Source: an uncultured Bacteroidales bacterium
Lineage (GTDB): Bacteria; Bacteroidota; Bacteroidia; Bacteroidales; F082
Direction of reading: 5' to 3'
Length of the DNA stretch: 14,728 nt
NCBI GenBank assembly: GCA_905234765.1
Contig: CAJOIF010000051.1
Location: forward strand, 1-14,728
Part shown: positions 6,211 through 14,355 of the stretch, in pieces
Numbering within the stretch: position 1 is the first letter of the stretch
Layout: each line of letters begins with the position of its first letter
Made by a program: the position numbers and the translations under genes
Notes under the pieces: model-generated
What the model was told of the DNA's origin: nothing
Databases searched by the model: none
Seen by the model: only the letters and a program-made list of their open reading frames with translations

Positions 6211-7731
6211 TTAATCAACTCCATCATTTTCATACTCCACATCGGCCTTCACCGAATAGCGCAAAAACTGTCCCGAATTGAGCACTGCGCCATGGCTCTC
6301 TGTATCAATGCCATAATCCATTATCAAACTATCGGACTGAAAGAAATCCAAAAGGCGTTTCTCCGTTATCTCGACAGTAACCGAAGTAGTGCATAGGCTA
6401 CCGTCATAAGAAGCCTCAATTAATGTCGCATCTTGCAGTAGCGTACCTATAACGCAATTATTCTCGGAATCGTACATATAAAATGTGCCATTCAATCTAA
6501 ATGGAATCGTGGAAACAAATGTCAAGCCAAGTGTCAGTTTCTTGACCCATTTCGGCGAGTCGATTCCGCTCAAATTCAAGCCAATCGTATCAAGATAGTG
6601 CACACTCTCCGCTTTAAAAGCGAATGGGACGCTGACATCCACCTTCAAATCAATGCCACAGGTATCGGAGACCGAAACCAAATCGCTGACACCGTTCGGG
6701 TTTACACGAATCACCGATGAAGCAAACACATTTCCTTGATGGGCATTCACGCGACCATCCGCATAGGTACGACACACCTCCATATAGTCCATAGAAACTG
6801 GTGCATCGGCCACCAACGGCAAGGGATCAAGAATTGAATAGGGAGTGACCCCTTCACCCCAAACCAAAGCCGTGTCGGCAAAAAGTTTGGCATCAAGAGG
6901 GAATGTGTTGCGTTCACTCAAGGTTATCTCGGCGTTCTCAATTTCCAAGATGCCAGTCACATTGTTTGGGAAAAGTTTAAATGTAGTATCAATACGGTTG
7001 CGTGAATCATAGGTGTCGACATAGCCCCACATCTCCTGAATCGCCAAGTCGGTAGCTTCAACGCGCAAGCCAAACTCGAATTCTGATGGCATATAACCTT
7101 GCGCAACGAACCGCACCTCGTAGTTCAAATTTAAGGTATTGACCTCTGTCGTCTCATAACGCAACCCTTCAAGCGCGAAACTGTTCATGCCCTGACCAGG
7201 CCGATAAACGAATCTCAAATCATGCCCGTCAGTATCGATAATATTTGACGAGGTAATCACAACTTCCTGAATCTGTCCAACATTGGAGGTCATATTAAAC
7301 GCAAAACGTCCCGACCGCATGGTAGCCGACAAAGCATGGATATGGTCAGAAGTGAAAACGATTGATTGAGTCAACCTGACGACAGTGTCGACTGGGTCTA
7401 TCTGATTGCCAGGATTGGGATTCTCAATAGCATAATACTCATTAATCTCCATATCCTTGAACCTCAGCAAATCCTCTCCATCAATAGTCCTAAATCGATT
7501 GAGGAGTATATGATAATACATATCACCAGTAGCATCAAAAGTGAGCATACTGTCGATCTGGAACCGTTCCATAAAATCCATGACCGTATACGAACCAGTA
7601 ACAAGGGGCAATAACAGCTCACCTTCCACATTCACGCCCTCAAAACCATCGAAATCGTAATGCTTTTTCTGGCACGAAACAAGCATCATCACTACCAAGG
7701 CGGTGAGCGTGAACCATTTTACGTTTTTCAT
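6211..7731 (-). CDS. Unknown Bacteroidales lipoprotein
   Basis: I do not recognise the family. From the ATG at 7729-7731 the 506-residue product has a lipoprotein signal, MKNVKWFTLTALVVMMLVSC, with a lipobox ending in Cys20 followed by QKKHYDFDGF. It should therefore be lipid-anchored in the envelope. The rest is soluble-looking and strand-rich with no transmembrane helix. It contains repeated beta-sandwich-like stretches, for example LTLGLTFVSTIPFRLNGTFYMY. A longer frame with 12 extra codons would overlap the hutI stop codon and spoil the signal peptide. It sits 19 bases after hutI and 13 before the DUF5723 barrel. The tight pairing suggests the lipoprotein and barrel act together at the outer membrane, but that is inference. 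Confidence 0.75.
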   Translation of the reverse strand: MKNVKWFTLTALVVMMLVSCQKKHYDFDGFEGVNVEGELLLPLVTGSYTVMDFMERFQIDSMLTFDATGDMYYHILLNRFRTIDGEDLLRFKDMEINEYYAIENPNPGNQIDPVDTVVRLTQSIVFTSDHIHALSATMRSGRFAFNMTSNVGQIQEVVITSSNIIDTDGHDLRFVYRPGQGMNSFALEGLRYETTEVNTLNLNYEVRFVAQGYMPSEFEFGLRVEATDLAIQEMWGYVDTYDSRNRIDTTFKLFPNNVTGILEIENAEITLSERNTFPLDAKLFADTALVWGEGVTPYSILDPLPLVADAPVSMDYMEVCRTYADGRVNAHQGNVFASSVIRVNPNGVSDLVSVSDTCGIDLKVDVSVPFAFKAESVHYLDTIGLNLSGIDSPKWVKKLTLGLTFVSTIPFRLNGTFYMYDSENNCVIGTLLQDATLIEASYDGSLCTTSVTVEITEKRLLDFFQSDSLIMDYGIDTESHGAVLNSGQFLRYSVKADVEYENDGVD

Positions 7732-7750
7732 ATAACTGTACAAGCTACAA

Positions 7751-8992
7751 TTAAACAAATTTACCATTTAGAACCATCTTGGCCACTTTGTTGGCACCGT
7801 AATAATACGGCATAAACTCCAGTTGCGCCATCGGCTGGGTGATGATAAGGTTGGCGAGTTTGCCTTTTGTGATGCTTCCCACCTCATCGCTCACGCCCAT
7901 AGCATAAGCTGTGTTAAGAGTAGTGGCATTCAGAGCTTCTTCTGGAGTTAAGCGGTAGCGGATGCAGGCCATCGACATGATGAGTTGCATGTTGCCCGAT
8001 GGCGAAGTGCCTGGGTTGAAATCAGAGGCCATAGCCACAGGCAACCCTGCTTCAATCATCTTACGCGCTGGCGAGAGCGGCAAGTTGAGGAAGAAGGCGC
8101 AGCCAGGCAAGACCGTCGGCATGGTCTCAGTGTCTTTCAAGCATTCGATTTCGGCATCACCCATCTGTTCAAGATGATCGACAGAGATGGCACCGTATTT
8201 CACGCCCACCTGCACACCGCCCGAGATGGCCATTTCATTAGCATGAATCTTGGGCCTCATGCCATATTTGATGCCCGCCATGAGTATACGTTCCGTGTCC
8301 TCGCAAGTGAAAAACCCTTGGTCACAGAAAACATCGATGAAATCCGCCAAATCCTCCGAAGCCACTAACGGAATCATCTCATTGATGACCAAGTCCACAT
8401 AATCCTCCTGGTGTCCTCGGTATTCCATCGGGATGCCATGGGCACCGAGGAAGTTGGATTTAATGGTCAAAGGTGAGTTCTCCTTCAGACGACGAATGAC
8501 ACGCAACAGTTTCAGTTCACTCTCGGTGGTAAGGCCGTAGCCGCTCTTGATTTCGATGGCACCCGTTCCCATGCGCATCACTTCATCGAGGCGTTGTTGT
8601 GCCATATCGTAGAGTTCATCCTCCGAAGCCGCCGCCGTCGCCTTGGCCGAGTTGAGGATGCCTCCTCCCCTCTTGGCGATTTCCTCGTAACTCAAGCCGC
8701 GGATCTTGTCGACAAACTCCATCTCACGCGAGTTGGCGTAAACAAGGTGCGTGTGCGAGTCACAGAAAGCGGGCATCACCACGCTGCCTTTGACATCATG
8801 AATACGATGATTCTCTGCGAGATACTTTCTGCAAGCATCCGAATCCATCGAACCATAATCGGCAATTTTCTTACCTTTAATATATAGGAAAGCGTTCTTA
8901 ATTCTTCCCGTTTCGGCCATTTCGGCACCGCGTTTCAGCAGCCGGCCTTGTTCTTCAATGCCGACCAATTCCTTGATATTGACAATAAGCAT
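7751..8992 (-). CDS. hutI: Imidazolonepropionase
   Basis: HutI hydrolyses 4-imidazolone-5-propionate to formiminoglutamate, the third step of histidine degradation in the cytosol. The 413-residue protein is standard length. Metal and catalytic residues of the amidohydrolase fold are visible: H80 and H82 in FCDSHTHLVYA, H250 in KIHANE, H273 in VDHLEQ and D324 in ASDFNPGTSP. Their spacing agrees with characterised family members. Its product is the substrate of FtcD, encoded two genes further on. hutH and hutU are not in the window. The ATG (8990-8992) starts right after a TAnnTTTG motif at 9012-9019. Two envelope protein genes follow at 19 and 13 bases, so they are likely on the same transcript. 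Confidence 0.97.
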   Translation of the reverse strand: MLIVNIKELVGIEEQGRLLKRGAEMAETGRIKNAFLYIKGKKIADYGSMDSDACRKYLAENHRIHDVKGSVVMPAFCDSHTHLVYANSREMEFVDKIRGLSYEEIAKRGGGILNSAKATAAASEDELYDMAQQRLDEVMRMGTGAIEIKSGYGLTTESELKLLRVIRRLKENSPLTIKSNFLGAHGIPMEYRGHQEDYVDLVINEMIPLVASEDLADFIDVFCDQGFFTCEDTERILMAGIKYGMRPKIHANEMAISGGVQVGVKYGAISVDHLEQMGDAEIECLKDTETMPTVLPGCAFFLNLPLSPARKMIEAGLPVAMASDFNPGTSPSGNMQLIMSMACIRYRLTPEEALNATTLNTAYAMGVSDEVGSITKGKLANLIITQPMAQLEFMPYYYGANKVAKMVLNGKFV

Positions 8993-9011
8993 GATTTCAA
9001 ATATTTTTCGG

Positions 9012-9019
9012 CAAAAATA
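9012..9019 (-). promoter_or_regulatory. Promoter -7 element of hutI
   Basis: TATTTTTG on the minus strand matches TAnnTTTG, about 20 bases before the hutI ATG. No TTG stands at the proper upstream distance, so support is partial. It forms one half of the 87-bp divergent region with the thioredoxin gene. Confidence 0.45.
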
Positions 9020-9050
9020 AGGAAAAAACCTCCATTAGCATGATTTTTGT

Positions 9051-9058
9051 TATTTTTG
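9051..9058 (+). promoter_or_regulatory. Promoter -7 element of the thioredoxin-wbqC operon
   Basis: TATTTTTG on the plus strand, 21 bases before the ATG of the thioredoxin gene. The upstream TTG element is not clear. Together with the opposite motif at 9012-9019 it gives a compact divergent promoter region. Confidence 0.45.
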
Positions 9059-9079
9059 TCCCCCGAAAACTACATCCTC

Positions 9080-9517
9080 ATGAAAAAAGCCATCTTACTT
9101 GCCATGATTCTCATGGTCACAGGCATCTCTGCCATCGCACAAGAAAACAAAGAAGAATCCAAAGTCAAGCAACTGACTTACAACGAATTCCTAAAGAAGG
9201 TATGGAACTTTGAAAAAGACCCGAACACCTTTAATTATAAAGGCAAGCTGCCCGCCATCGTCGACTTCTACGCCGACTGGTGCGGTCCATGCCGCCGTGT
9301 GGCTCCTATCATGGAAAAACTGGCTGAGGAATATGACGGCAAACTATTGATTTACAAAGTTAATACCCAATATGAGGGTGACTTGGCAAAAGCCTTCCAA
9401 ATACGCAGCATCCCTTCTGTGCTGTTTATTCCCATGGAAGGTCAACCCATGATGCAAGTGGGAGCCATGCCCGAAGAAGGTTATCGAAAAGTCATTGAGG
9501 AACAACTGCTCAAATGA
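9080..9517 (+). CDS. Exported thioredoxin-fold protein
   Basis: A 145-residue thioredoxin with an N-terminal signal peptide (MKKAILLAMILMVTGISAIA, then QEN), so it acts in the periplasm or envelope. The redox motif is WCGPC in DFYADWCGPCRRVAP, and the cis-proline loop is SIPSV. The linker between signal and fold (about residues 21-55) is rich in Lys and Glu. It probably reduces or exchanges protein disulfides in the periplasm; the partner reductase is not in the window. An earlier TTG at 9047 is open but lies in front of the promoter motif and would bury the signal peptide, so the ATG at 9080 is chosen. The stop codon overlaps the next start as ATGA, indicating coupled translation. Confidence 0.92.
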   Translation: MKKAILLAMILMVTGISAIAQENKEESKVKQLTYNEFLKKVWNFEKDPNTFNYKGKLPAIVDFYADWCGPCRRVAPIMEKLAEEYDGKLLIYKVNTQYEGDLAKAFQIRSIPSVLFIPMEGQPMMQVGAMPEEGYRKVIEEQLLK

Positions 9518-10119
9518 CACTTTTCACCACAGCATATTTCCCGAGCATCGGTTACATGGCGCGTTTTCTGAAAGAAGACGCGCCTGTCATTGAAGTGTGG
9601 GAGACCTACCACAAACAGACTTACCGTAACCGCTGCCGCGTAATGACGGCCAACGGCGTGGAAAGCCTCAGTGTACCCGTGGTGAAGGTCAACGGAAACC
9701 ACACCATGACCAAAGACATGGTCATCAGTCCCATTGAGCCTTGGCAGCACACCCACAGCCGTTGTTTGGAGTCGGCGTACAAGGCCGCGCCCTATTTCGA
9801 CCATTATTATGACTACCTGCGACCCATTTTCGAAGGACACTTTGAGCGCCTCATCGAATTGAACGACACGGTTTTACAGGCGGTTCTGAAGATGCTGAAA
9901 GTCAACAAGGAAATCATTCATACCACAGATTATATCCGCGAGACCGAGAACGATTTGCGCGAGGCTTTCAGCCCGAAAAATGGAAGTGAAAACGGTTCTT
10001 TCCCGGCGTATTACCAGGTTTTCAGCACCAAGTTTCCCTTCGCTGCTGATTTGAGTGTTTTGGACTTGATTTTCAATGAGGGACCGGAGGCGGATGCTTA
10101 TTTGAAACAGTTGCTTTAA
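9514..10119 (+). CDS. WbqC family protein
   Basis: A 201-residue member of the WbqC family, named from an O-antigen cluster but without a proven reaction. The family pattern is clear: TAYFPSIGYMARFL near the start, VIEVWETYHKQTYRNRCRV at about 25-43, and GVESLSVPVVKV after it. There is no signal peptide, so it is probably cytosolic. The ATG overlaps the thioredoxin stop codon by four bases. In Bacteroidales genomes WbqC proteins are often found beside lepB (signal peptidase I); here the partner is an exported thioredoxin. The gene ends 10 bases from the end of the convergent protease gene, with no obvious shared terminator. Confidence 0.85.
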   Translation: MTLFTTAYFPSIGYMARFLKEDAPVIEVWETYHKQTYRNRCRVMTANGVESLSVPVVKVNGNHTMTKDMVISPIEPWQHTHSRCLESAYKAAPYFDHYYDYLRPIFEGHFERLIELNDTVLQAVLKMLKVNKEIIHTTDYIRETENDLREAFSPKNGSENGSFPAYYQVFSTKFPFAADLSVLDLIFNEGPEADAYLKQLL

Positions 10120-10129
10120 TCACAAAACC

Positions 10130-11347
10130 TCACTTCACCCGAATCACAAACCCCGACCAGTCCATGTTTTCCGTCAGAAGGTCATAGTAATAGCAGATGT
10201 TCTCCTCGGTGATTTTCTCGCCATTGACGGAGATGATTTGGTCGCCGACTTTGAAGCGTTCGTTGCCATCGATAAGGCAGGTGACGATTTTCAATGTGCC
10301 GTCGGCAGTAGAGATACGATAAGCCGGTGCTTTGAATGGCTTCACGACATCCTCGACATGCGGCCTGACATACATTTTATATACGATTTCATCAGCATTA
10401 ACAACACCTGCATCCCTATCATACTGTTGTTCTATAATCCAATCGTACCTCGAAATCGCCGAGAGGCCCATATTGTTGTGCGCAATCGACTTTACATACA
10501 CCACCTTTCCAGTGTCTTCTTTGCCAGCAAACCCTATTGCCTCTTGTCGCGCAATCACGAAATGTTGTTTGTCCGTAAATCCACCAACGGCTTGCCCGTA
10601 TGAACCTTCATAGACAATGTCGTCAGGTATTGGTGTCGCAACCCGCTGCTCATCAGCCAACAAAAACGCTGCCGCGCTATTTCCCGTGTCAAATATGCAT
10701 TCATACTCCACACCGTTGATTCGCGGATAAACCCACATAACATTCATGTCAAACTTGCACTTGACAGGAATGAATTCTGTTGTATCAATAGACACAGAAT
10801 CAGGAATATAGTACATCTGGTTGTTAGTAAAGTCAATCATATAGCGCCGAATATTCAAGCCCTGGAAACCGATGATATTGTATTTGTCCAAGAGAAGCTC
10901 CTTGTCGCACGTATGGGTCTCTGGATTGAGCATCGCGAGGCCCAAGTTTTCGGATTCCACCATTTCCGTCTTTATCTTGACTGGCAATGTTGTCACTTTG
11001 ATTTTTGACCTCTTGTCAGCCCCAATCACGGAATGGCGATAGAACTTCATACCTTCGGGTTTGGTACTCGGGGTGTACATCAAAAGAGCACTTGTATTGA
11101 CCCCGGAATCATACATGACCGTATCCCTTTGCCCATTCAATTCAGCCTTGAAAACCATTTGGTTTTTGCTATTGACGACGAAATGTATGGTATCCCAGTC
11201 TCCACCTTGACCATAATTGCAGCTAAATTCGACGGAATCAGCTATTTTGGCAGTATGCACTATTAAGCCAACGGTGCCACAAGAATTGCATGAAGCCACG
11301 GCCAATAATACAAGCAACAATTTCAAGTTTCTTACCAATTCTTTCAT
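10130..11347 (-). CDS. Two-lobed aspartic-protease-like lipoprotein with PDZ segment
   Basis: The 405-residue product has a lipoprotein signal, MKELVRNLKLLLVLLAVASC, with the lipid-carrying Cys at 20, so it is anchored outside the inner membrane. Two pepsin/retropepsin-like halves follow. The first has the motif VMYDSGVNTSALL (DSG about 80-82) and later IIGFQGLNIRR and IDFTNNQMYY. The second has CIFDTGNSAAAFLL (DTG about 220-222) and later GLSAISRYDWII. Residues about 363-405 look like a PDZ domain (FKVGDQIISVNGEKIT). Both lobes keep the Asp-Ser/Thr-Gly triad, so an active single-chain protease is possible. The substrate is unknown. The ATG at 11345-11347 is chosen over a TTG two codons up. 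It lies 12 bases after the 7TM-HD gene and is likely cotranscribed. Confidence 0.8.
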   Translation of the reverse strand: MKELVRNLKLLLVLLAVASCNSCGTVGLIVHTAKIADSVEFSCNYGQGGDWDTIHFVVNSKNQMVFKAELNGQRDTVMYDSGVNTSALLMYTPSTKPEGMKFYRHSVIGADKRSKIKVTTLPVKIKTEMVESENLGLAMLNPETHTCDKELLLDKYNIIGFQGLNIRRYMIDFTNNQMYYIPDSVSIDTTEFIPVKCKFDMNVMWVYPRINGVEYECIFDTGNSAAAFLLADEQRVATPIPDDIVYEGSYGQAVGGFTDKQHFVIARQEAIGFAGKEDTGKVVYVKSIAHNNMGLSAISRYDWIIEQQYDRDAGVVNADEIVYKMYVRPHVEDVVKPFKAPAYRISTADGTLKIVTCLIDGNERFKVGDQIISVNGEKITEENICYYYDLLTENMDWSGFVIRVK

Positions 11348-11359
11348 ATTCAACAGGTT

Positions 11360-13420
11360 TTATTTTTCTGGATAAGCAATTCGAACATGATAAATACTCA
11401 TCAGCTTCTTTTTCAGCACCTTGCGGCAAGTCTCGATGTCATGGAGGGTGAGGTCGGTGTTGAGGAACTGCCCCGCCTCCATCTGCTTGTTGATGATGTT
11501 GTCAACCAAGTCGCTGATTTTCTTCTCATCGGGATCCTTAAGGCTGTGTGAGGCGGCCTCGATACTGTCGGCCATCATCAGCACAGCGGTCTCGCGCGAG
11601 AAAGGCGCAGGACCATGATAGGTGAACGGCGTCGGGTCGATTTCCTCGTTAGGATGAGCCTTCTGCTCATTGATGTAGAAGTAGTCAGTGCGGCGGGTTC
11701 CGTGGTGAGTGCGGATAAAATCGATAATGCGCTCGGGAATATGGTTCTTGTGCGCCAACTCAATGCCATCCGTGACATGCGAGATGATGATTTCGGCACT
11801 CTCTTGATTGGAAAGGTCGTGATGGGGGCTAAATGCTCCGTGCTGGTTCTCAGTGAAATACATCGGATTCTTCGTCTTTCCGACATCATGATACAAGGCA
11901 CCTGTACGGGCCAACAACGTGTCGCCTCCAATCTCATAAAGCACCTCCTCACACAAATTGGCCACCTGAATGGAGTGCTGGAAGGTGCCTGGAGCCGTCT
12001 CCGCCAATTGTCGCAGCAAAGGCATGTTGGTATTGCTCAACTCCATCAACGAAAGCGAAGTGGTGAAGCCAAAAAGACGTTCAATCATCAGAATCAATGG
12101 CTGAGCCAACAATGTGAACAAAGCATTCAGCACCAACATAAGCACCTCAGACCAGTCGATTTCGGAAGTGGACATAAACGTAAAGGCAAGATACACCAAC
12201 AAATAGCCGACAAACACGAACAAGGCCGCCTGGATGAAACGGTGATGGGCCCGTGTGTTCGACATGCTGAACACCGTCAGCACCGTTGCCACCAACTGCA
12301 TGAACATAAACTGGAAAGGATTGGGCACCGCCAATGAAATCAGCATCACGGCGAAGACCTGAGTAGAGAAAGCCAAACGCAGGTTGAAGAAAGAACCCAC
12401 CATGATGGCCAAAAGACACACCGGCATCATATAGATCAGGCCAGGAGCGAACTTCACCAAAACATACGAAGGAATAATGACCAACAGCATGAGCGTCAGC
12501 AACAGGACGATGTTCTTCAGTTGCGAAAACACTTTATGATGCAGTTTGTTGCCATACAGACCCATCAACGCGAAGACCAATGCCACAAGGAAAATCTGGC
12601 TTAGCAAAACGCGGAGCGACTCATCTGTAGACATAGAGCGTGAAGTGTATTCGCGCTGCAACGAGTTCAACACATCAAAAGTATGCTGGTCGATGATCTC
12701 CCCTTCCGAAATGATGATTTCGTCTTTCTGGACCATGCCATAAGTCAACGAAACTGCCGAAACCGCTTTCTCGACCTCCTGTTTGGTGAGGTCGGCATTG
12801 TAAAATACGTTTTGACGAAGAGCTCCTTTCAACAATTCAGACAACAGTTTTTGGTTCATCCCAATTTGGGGCTTCTTCATGATAATATCTACCGCTTCCG
12901 TAGCCTCATTCAAAGAATAGAGATCACCGTAACGGGCCGAACGAATCACCTTATTGCGGACAATGTTTACCTCCGATCCTGCCTCAAGGTGGCTGGTTGC
13001 GTTGTCGTATGCCACAATGCCACGATCCTCAATGGAGTCGTAAACCGCAAACAGGTAATCCATATTCAAATCCTTGTCAAAACCTGTCCTATCATCCCAT
13101 TTTGTTTCAAAAGCATTGTAAAGAGCATTGCGCGCAGCCGACATTTCCTCTTCATTGAAAACGAAAATCGGCTTCACTTTTTCCGAAACCGCCTCTGTTT
13201 CAGCGGTCAGCGTTTCATAATCCTTGTAAATCGGGAAATCAAAAGGGGCATACAAAGTCTCATGCTGCCAGGGCTTCGACAGTTGGTATTCGTATCTAAA
13301 CTTACCCGTTCGGGGCATCTGCCAACACACCAGCACAATAGCCACCAAAAAGGCCATGACTTTCGCAATACTATAATAACTATGACGTATCTTATTGAAA
13401 AAAACTTTTATCTTACTCAT
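11360..13420 (-). CDS. 7TM-HD family phosphohydrolase (PgpH-like)
   Basis: A 686-residue membrane protein with the layout of the PgpH family, known in Firmicutes to hydrolyse cyclic di-AMP. A transmembrane segment (about 20-36) is followed by an extracytoplasmic 7TMR-HDED-type domain (about 45-265). A cluster of about seven membrane helices spans about 275-445, and a cytoplasmic HD domain follows. HD-domain metal residues are visible: H482 (FQHSIQVAN), H511-D512 (LYHDVGKTKNP), H572-H573 (IRTHHGT) and D618 (MMADSIEAA). Cyclic di-AMP as substrate is inferred from the family. The ATG at 13418-13420 is used; a TTG two codons up is also open. It is followed at 12 bases by the protease-like lipoprotein and is divergent from an NlpC/P60 cell-wall peptidase. 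Confidence 0.92.
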   Translation of the reverse strand: MSKIKVFFNKIRHSYYSIAKVMAFLVAIVLVCWQMPRTGKFRYEYQLSKPWQHETLYAPFDFPIYKDYETLTAETEAVSEKVKPIFVFNEEEMSAARNALYNAFETKWDDRTGFDKDLNMDYLFAVYDSIEDRGIVAYDNATSHLEAGSEVNIVRNKVIRSARYGDLYSLNEATEAVDIIMKKPQIGMNQKLLSELLKGALRQNVFYNADLTKQEVEKAVSAVSLTYGMVQKDEIIISEGEIIDQHTFDVLNSLQREYTSRSMSTDESLRVLLSQIFLVALVFALMGLYGNKLHHKVFSQLKNIVLLLTLMLLVIIPSYVLVKFAPGLIYMMPVCLLAIMVGSFFNLRLAFSTQVFAVMLISLAVPNPFQFMFMQLVATVLTVFSMSNTRAHHRFIQAALFVFVGYLLVYLAFTFMSTSEIDWSEVLMLVLNALFTLLAQPLILMIERLFGFTTSLSLMELSNTNMPLLRQLAETAPGTFQHSIQVANLCEEVLYEIGGDTLLARTGALYHDVGKTKNPMYFTENQHGAFSPHHDLSNQESAEIIISHVTDGIELAHKNHIPERIIDFIRTHHGTRRTDYFYINEQKAHPNEEIDPTPFTYHGPAPFSRETAVLMMADSIEAASHSLKDPDEKKISDLVDNIINKQMEAGQFLNTDLTLHDIETCRKVLKKKLMSIYHVRIAYPEK

Positions 13421-13564
13421 AACCAAATATTTAACAATCTGATTCGATAAATAATCCGAGTGCTAAATTAAGAAAAACTCCAATCGCTTAAAAAAAAAAC
13501 ACTGAAAAAAGACGCATTGAAGTGATTTGTTGCCTAATTTAGCGGTCAGAAAACGACCTATTTT
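13421..13564. promoter_or_regulatory. Divergent intergenic region, PgpH-like gene / NlpC-P60 gene
   Basis: This 144-bp AT-rich spacer must hold promoters for both directions. Two copies of TAATTTAG(C) point outward, one on each strand (minus 13463-13470, plus 13535-13542), each one base off TAnnTTTG. Neither has a TTG at the standard distance. A run of ten A lies at 13490-13499 between them. No open frame or RNA is seen. Confidence 0.35.
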
Positions 13565-14284
13565 ATGACTTACGGCATCTGCAAACTCTCCGCCATCGCC
13601 TTGCACAAGGAGCCACGCCACGGCTCCGAGATGGTGAGCCAACTGCTTTACAATGAATTATATTCAGTATTAGACAAAACTCAAGAGTGGGTACTTGTTC
13701 AAACCGACTTCGACCAATACGAAGGCTGGATTCAGGCGAAGCAATTCATGGCAATCGGCGAGGAGGAATATACGGCATTGAAAAACAAGAAACTCTATCT
13801 TACTAACAAGCCAATCGCTGAATACGGAGGCAAGTATTTGAGTTTGGGCACGCCGCTCTATGAGCCGCACGCTGATGCCATAGAGACGCCGTCGGAGTTT
13901 CATCCCGAGTTGATGGTGGAGTATGCCAAAAAGCTACTTGGCGCGCCTTATCTTTGGGGCGGCCGCACCGTTATGGGTATCGACTGTTCTGGCTTGGCGC
14001 AGGTCTGCGCCCGTCTGGCGGGAATCATCCTTCCCCGCGACGCCTCACAACAAATTGAGCATGGTGAGTTGGTGTATTTCTTGCAAGAGACGCAGCCTGG
14101 CGACTTGGCCTTTTTCGGTGAGGAAGACGGCCACATCACCCATGTGGGTATCGTCATGGGCAATGAACAAATCATCCACTGCTCGGGCCAAGTCCGCATC
14201 GATTTCCTCGACCAGACGGGCATATTTAATAAAGAGTCGGATGCGCATACGCATTTTTTGCAGGCGATAAAACGACTGCAATAG
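13565..14284 (+). CDS. NlpC/P60 endopeptidase with SH3-like domains
   Basis: A 239-residue C40-family peptidase, likely a gamma-D-glutamyl-L-diamino acid endopeptidase acting on murein peptides. One or two SH3-like domains fill residues 1-110 (WVLVQTDFDQYEGWIQAKQF is typical). The NlpC/P60 domain covers about 112-237, with Cys141 (GIDCSGL), His193 (ITHVGIV) and third residue His205 (IIHCSGQVRID), at normal spacing. No signal peptide is visible, so it should be cytosolic and may serve in peptidoglycan recycling like YkfC-type enzymes rather than in wall remodelling. The frame opens close to the ATG at 13565, so an exported longer form is not supported. Its divergent neighbour is the PgpH-like gene. 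Confidence 0.9.
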   Translation: MTYGICKLSAIALHKEPRHGSEMVSQLLYNELYSVLDKTQEWVLVQTDFDQYEGWIQAKQFMAIGEEEYTALKNKKLYLTNKPIAEYGGKYLSLGTPLYEPHADAIETPSEFHPELMVEYAKKLLGAPYLWGGRTVMGIDCSGLAQVCARLAGIILPRDASQQIEHGELVYFLQETQPGDLAFFGEEDGHITHVGIVMGNEQIIHCSGQVRIDFLDQTGIFNKESDAHTHFLQAIKRLQ

Positions 14285-14290
14285 TTTTAT

Positions 14291-14321
14291 GCGAAATTTT
14301 TCGCAACGAAGTTTTTCGCAA
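14291..14321. repeat. Hairpin and paired TTTTTCGCAA direct repeat
   Basis: Six bases after the NlpC/P60 stop codon lies an AT-rich hairpin, GCGAAA-TT-TTTCGC (14291-14304). The decamer TTTTTCGCAA occurs at 14297-14306 and again at 14312-14321, 15 bases apart. It lies just upstream of the pruA -7 motif, so it could be a weak terminator for the upstream gene or a two-half-site binding place in front of pruA. Neither role is proven. Confidence 0.4.
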
Positions 14322-14331
14322 TGATTTTTAC

Positions 14332-14339
14332 TATATTTG
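14332..14339 (+). promoter_or_regulatory. Promoter -7 element of pruA
   Basis: TATATTTG followed by C matches TAnnTTTG(C). A clean TTG is missing 19-21 bases upstream. Initiation would fall around 14346, giving a long leader of about 95 bases that carries two repeats. Confidence 0.5.
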
Positions 14340-14355
14340 CACCGCGAATTTATCT

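Noticed and set aside
9047..9079. Longer thioredoxin start at a TTG
   Set aside because: It overlaps the promoter motif and hides a clean signal peptide beginning at the ATG at 9080.
12683..13450. A 255-codon plus-strand frame opposite the 7TM-HD gene
   Set aside because: No start signal or family motif; it lies fully across the N-terminal half of a recognisable gene on the other strand.
13490..13499. Run of ten A as a phase-variable tract
   Set aside because: It is intergenic, AT-rich surroundings make it unremarkable, and it is not placed in a clear promoter spacer.
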